Made by a program: the position numbers and the translations under genes. The notes beneath the pieces are model-generated. The model was not told where the DNA came from, did not search any database, and was given only the letters and a program-made list of their open reading frames with translations. A DNA stretch of 8,198 bases. It comes from an uncultured Eubacteriales bacterium. Its GTDB lineage: Bacteria; Bacillota; Clostridia; Christensenellales; Pumilibacteraceae. Location of the stretch: assembly GCA_900555875.1 (NCBI GenBank), contig USNB01000049.1:1-8198 (forward strand). The letters run 5' to 3'. Positions 6,145-8,198 of the stretch are shown piece after piece. The first letter of the stretch is position 1. Each line of letters starts with the position of its first letter.

Positions 6145-7281
6145 ATGGACGAAATCGATCAGATCGCACAGAGAGTCGACGAAGCCCGCAGGGAGGGTAA
6201 TATACGCATCCCGTCCGGCTGCGCAATTTGCGGATATTTTTCCCGCAAAGGCAGAGCGCTGTCGGCGACGGATGCGGTGGACGCCATGGCGTACATGCAC
6301 GACCGTTCCAACGGGCTGGGCGGCGGATTCGCGGGGTATGGCATATATCCCGATTTTCCCGATCATTATGCGTTTCACGTCTTTTACGACAACGATCGCG
6401 CAAGGGAAGAGACGGAGGCGTTCCTCAAAGTACGTTTCGACATATCCAACATGGAGCGCATACCCACGCGCAAGGTATACGGCATTAAGGGTGCGCCCCT
6501 TATATGGCGTTATTTCGGTGTGCTGCAGCCCGAGATCATGGCGCACACCGAGCTGGACGAAGAGGAATACGTCTGCCGCTCCGTCATTCACATAAACACC
6601 AGGATAAAGGGCGCTTATGTGTTCTCGTCGGGCAAGAACATGGGCGTGTTCAAAGCGGTGGGCTATCCGGAGGACGTGGGCGAGTATTATCGTCTCGGCG
6701 ATTATAAGGGGTATTGCTGGACGGCGCACGGCCGCTATCCGACGAACACTCCCGGCTGGTGGGGCGGAGCGCATCCGTTCAACATCCTCAACTACACCGT
6801 CGTGCATAACGGCGAGATAAGCTCCTACGACGCCAACAGGCGCTTCATGGAGATATACGGCTATAAGTGCACGCTGCTCACCGACACCGAAGTCATCACT
6901 TACATAATAGACTATCTGCACCGAAAGCGCAAACTGACGCTGCCCGACGTGGCGAAGGTCATAGCGCCGCCGTTCTGGGAGCAGATAGAGCGCATGGAGC
7001 CGAAAGAACGCGAGAAACTGACCACGCTTCGCAATATGTACGCGTCGCTGCTCATCACCGGTCCGTTCTCCATCATACTCGGCTACACGGGCGGCATGAT
7101 GGCGCTCAACGACAGGCTCAAGCTGCGCAGCATGGTCGCGGCGGAGAAGGGCGACGTGACATACGTTTCCAGCGAAGAATGCGCCATCCGCTCCATATGT
7201 CCCGATCCCGAGCGCACATGGAGCCCCGCCGGCGGCGAACCCGTCATCGTAGAACTCGAAAAGGAGAACGGCAGAAAATGA
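6145..7281 (+). CDS. Class II glutamine amidotransferase subunit of a split glutamate synthase
   Basis: This 378-residue protein matches the GltB N-terminal amidotransferase domain (GATase type 2, Ntn hydrolase), which hydrolyses glutamine to glutamate and passes ammonia to the synthase subunit. Cys26 in SGCAICGYFSRKG (24-36) aligns with the nucleophile that must become N-terminal, so residues 1-25 would be a cleaved propeptide, as in GltB. Other family marks are AHGRYPTNTPGWWGGAHPF (194-212, with the substrate-binding Arg), the HNGEI oxyanion/glutamine loop (221-225), TDTEV (246-250) and SSEE (342-345). The ATG at 6145 has AGGGAG (6131-6136) eight bases upstream. The stop overlaps the next start (ATGA), implying coupled translation and equal subunit amounts. 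Splitting amidotransferase, FMN-synthase and GXGXG parts into separate genes is known in archaeal-type glutamate synthases and in N-methylglutamate synthase (MgsABC/GlxBCD), so the latter is an alternative. Regulation is probably through the structured leader upstream. Confidence 0.9.
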   Translation: MDEIDQIAQRVDEARREGNIRIPSGCAICGYFSRKGRALSATDAVDAMAYMHDRSNGLGGGFAGYGIYPDFPDHYAFHVFYDNDRAREETEAFLKVRFDISNMERIPTRKVYGIKGAPLIWRYFGVLQPEIMAHTELDEEEYVCRSVIHINTRIKGAYVFSSGKNMGVFKAVGYPEDVGEYYRLGDYKGYCWTAHGRYPTNTPGWWGGAHPFNILNYTVVHNGEISSYDANRRFMEIYGYKCTLLTDTEVITYIIDYLHRKRKLTLPDVAKVIAPPFWEQIERMEPKEREKLTTLRNMYASLLITGPFSIILGYTGGMMALNDRLKLRSMVAAEKGDVTYVSSEECAIRSICPDPERTWSPAGGEPVIVELEKENGRK

Positions 7282-8198
7282 TAGACTATATCCAGCCCGA
7301 TTACGAAGTCGTTCGTAATAAGGAGCTTTGCATAAAGTGCAAGGTGTGCGTGCGACAGTGCGCGAACAACGTGCACGTATACGACGAAAAAAGAGACGTG
7401 CTCTACGTCGACAACTCCAAGTGCGTCAACTGCCATCGCTGCGTGACGCTCTGCCCGGCGAAGGCGCTCAAGATAGTAAAGACGGATCATTGCTTCAAGC
7501 CTTCCGCGAACTATACCGAGGACATCATCAAGGACATTTACCGCCAGGCGGATACGGGCGGCGTGCTGCTCTCCAGCATGGGCACGCCCAAGAGCTATCC
7601 CGTATATTGGGATAAGATACTCATCAACGCGTCCCAGGTCACCAACCCGTCCATAGACCCTCTTCGCGAGCCCATGGAGATACGCACTTTCCTCGGCAAG
7701 AAACCCGAAGAGATCGAATATACGGCGGACGGCGGCATAAAGACCGCCAAATACCCCAACCTCGAGCTCAAAGTGCCCATAATGTTCTCGGCGATGAGCT
7801 ACGGCTCGATATCCAAGAACGCGCACATCGCGCTCGCACGCGCGGCGCAGGAGCTGGGCACGTTTTACAATACGGGCGAGGGCGGGCTGCACGAGGACCT
7901 CTATAAATACGGTCCCAACACCATAGTGCAGGTCGCGAGCGGGCGTTTCGGCGTTCATCCCGCATATCTCGGCGCGGGCGCCGCGATCGAGATCAAGATC
8001 GGGCAGGGCGCAAAACCGGGCATCGGCGGACATCTGCCGGGGAGCAAGATAGGCGAGGAGGTATCGCGCACCCGCATGATCCCCATGGGGACGGACGCGA
8101 TCTCCCCCGCGCCTCACCACGACATTTATTCGATAGAAGATCTGCGCCAGCTCGTCTACAGCCTCAAGGAAGCCACGGATTACACCAAGCCCGTCATC
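7278..8198 (+). CDS. Glutamate synthase FMN subunit with N-terminal 2x[4Fe-4S] ferredoxin domain (partial, runs off the window)
   Basis: The first 307 residues are visible; the frame is open at the window end. Residues 14-67 are a bacterial-type ferredoxin with two complete cluster motifs, C18-C21-C24-C28 and C49-C52-C55-C59, each CxxCxxCxxxC. From about residue 80 the GltB central (FMN, glutamate synthase) domain begins: PIMFSAMSYGSISKNAH (167-183), NTGEGG (198-203), SGRFGV (221-226), EIKIGQGAKPGIGGHLPG (238-255) and ISPAPHHDIYSIEDL (275-289). This barrel forms glutamate from 2-oxoglutarate and ammonia on reduced FMN. The ferredoxin module suggests electrons arrive from ferredoxin or from a separate GltD-type subunit through these clusters. 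The 3Fe-4S cysteines expected later in the domain lie outside the window. Its ATG overlaps the stop of the amidotransferase gene (ATGA), so the two are in one operon. The GXGXG subunit would be expected downstream. The MgsC/GlxD branch of the family is a possible alternative. Confidence 0.93.
   Translation, partial: MIDYIQPDYEVVRNKELCIKCKVCVRQCANNVHVYDEKRDVLYVDNSKCVNCHRCVTLCPAKALKIVKTDHCFKPSANYTEDIIKDIYRQADTGGVLLSSMGTPKSYPVYWDKILINASQVTNPSIDPLREPMEIRTFLGKKPEEIEYTADGGIKTAKYPNLELKVPIMFSAMSYGSISKNAHIALARAAQELGTFYNTGEGGLHEDLYKYGPNTIVQVASGRFGVHPAYLGAGAAIEIKIGQGAKPGIGGHLPGSKIGEEVSRTRMIPMGTDAISPAPHHDIYSIEDLRQLVYSLKEATDYTKPVI

Noticed and set aside
7083..8120. A 345-codon open frame on the minus strand
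   Set aside because: It lies opposite the glutamate synthase genes, which carry clear conserved motifs. Its own translation shows no recognisable domain.

Overview
The window looks like a chromosomal segment of a GC-rich clostridial Firmicute. The grounds are sigma-A-type promoters of near-consensus quality (TTGACA/17 bp/TATAAT), Shine-Dalgarno sites, heavy use of ATA for isoleucine in otherwise GC-rich genes, and a split glutamate synthase with an N-terminal ferredoxin module, a layout common in anaerobes. Assignment below class is a guess; a Christensenellales-like lineage would fit. No RNA genes, insertion sequences, CRISPR arrays or phage genes are visible.

Left third (1-1325, minus strand): rsmA (16S rRNA dimethyladenosine transferase) is followed, after a 134-bp AT-rich gap, by a short CBS-domain-like protein. 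That gene ends in a strong terminator hairpin lying in a 32-bp tandem repeat. The rsmA promoter is so close to the ATG that the mRNA is predicted to be leaderless.

Middle (1326-5957, plus strand): a 294-bp divergent intergenic region carries the rsmA promoter on one strand and a promoter plus a roughly 93-nt leader on the other. The leader precedes a 907-residue protein that joins an O-antigen ligase/polymerase-like membrane half to an MGDG-synthase/MurG-type glycosyltransferase half. A terminator hairpin closes that unit. A fully consensus promoter then drives a MATE-family multidrug/metabolite exporter.

Right third (5958-8198, plus strand): a near-consensus promoter is followed by a roughly 115-nt structured leader with a long terminator-like hairpin. 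Then come a class II glutamine amidotransferase subunit and, overlapping by ATGA, the ferredoxin plus FMN/synthase subunit of a split glutamate synthase (cut by the window end). The first subunit should release ammonia from glutamine. The second should combine it with 2-oxoglutarate using electrons delivered through its two [4Fe-4S] clusters. The leader is the best candidate here for an undescribed regulatory element, and the ligase-glycosyltransferase fusion is the most unusual protein.
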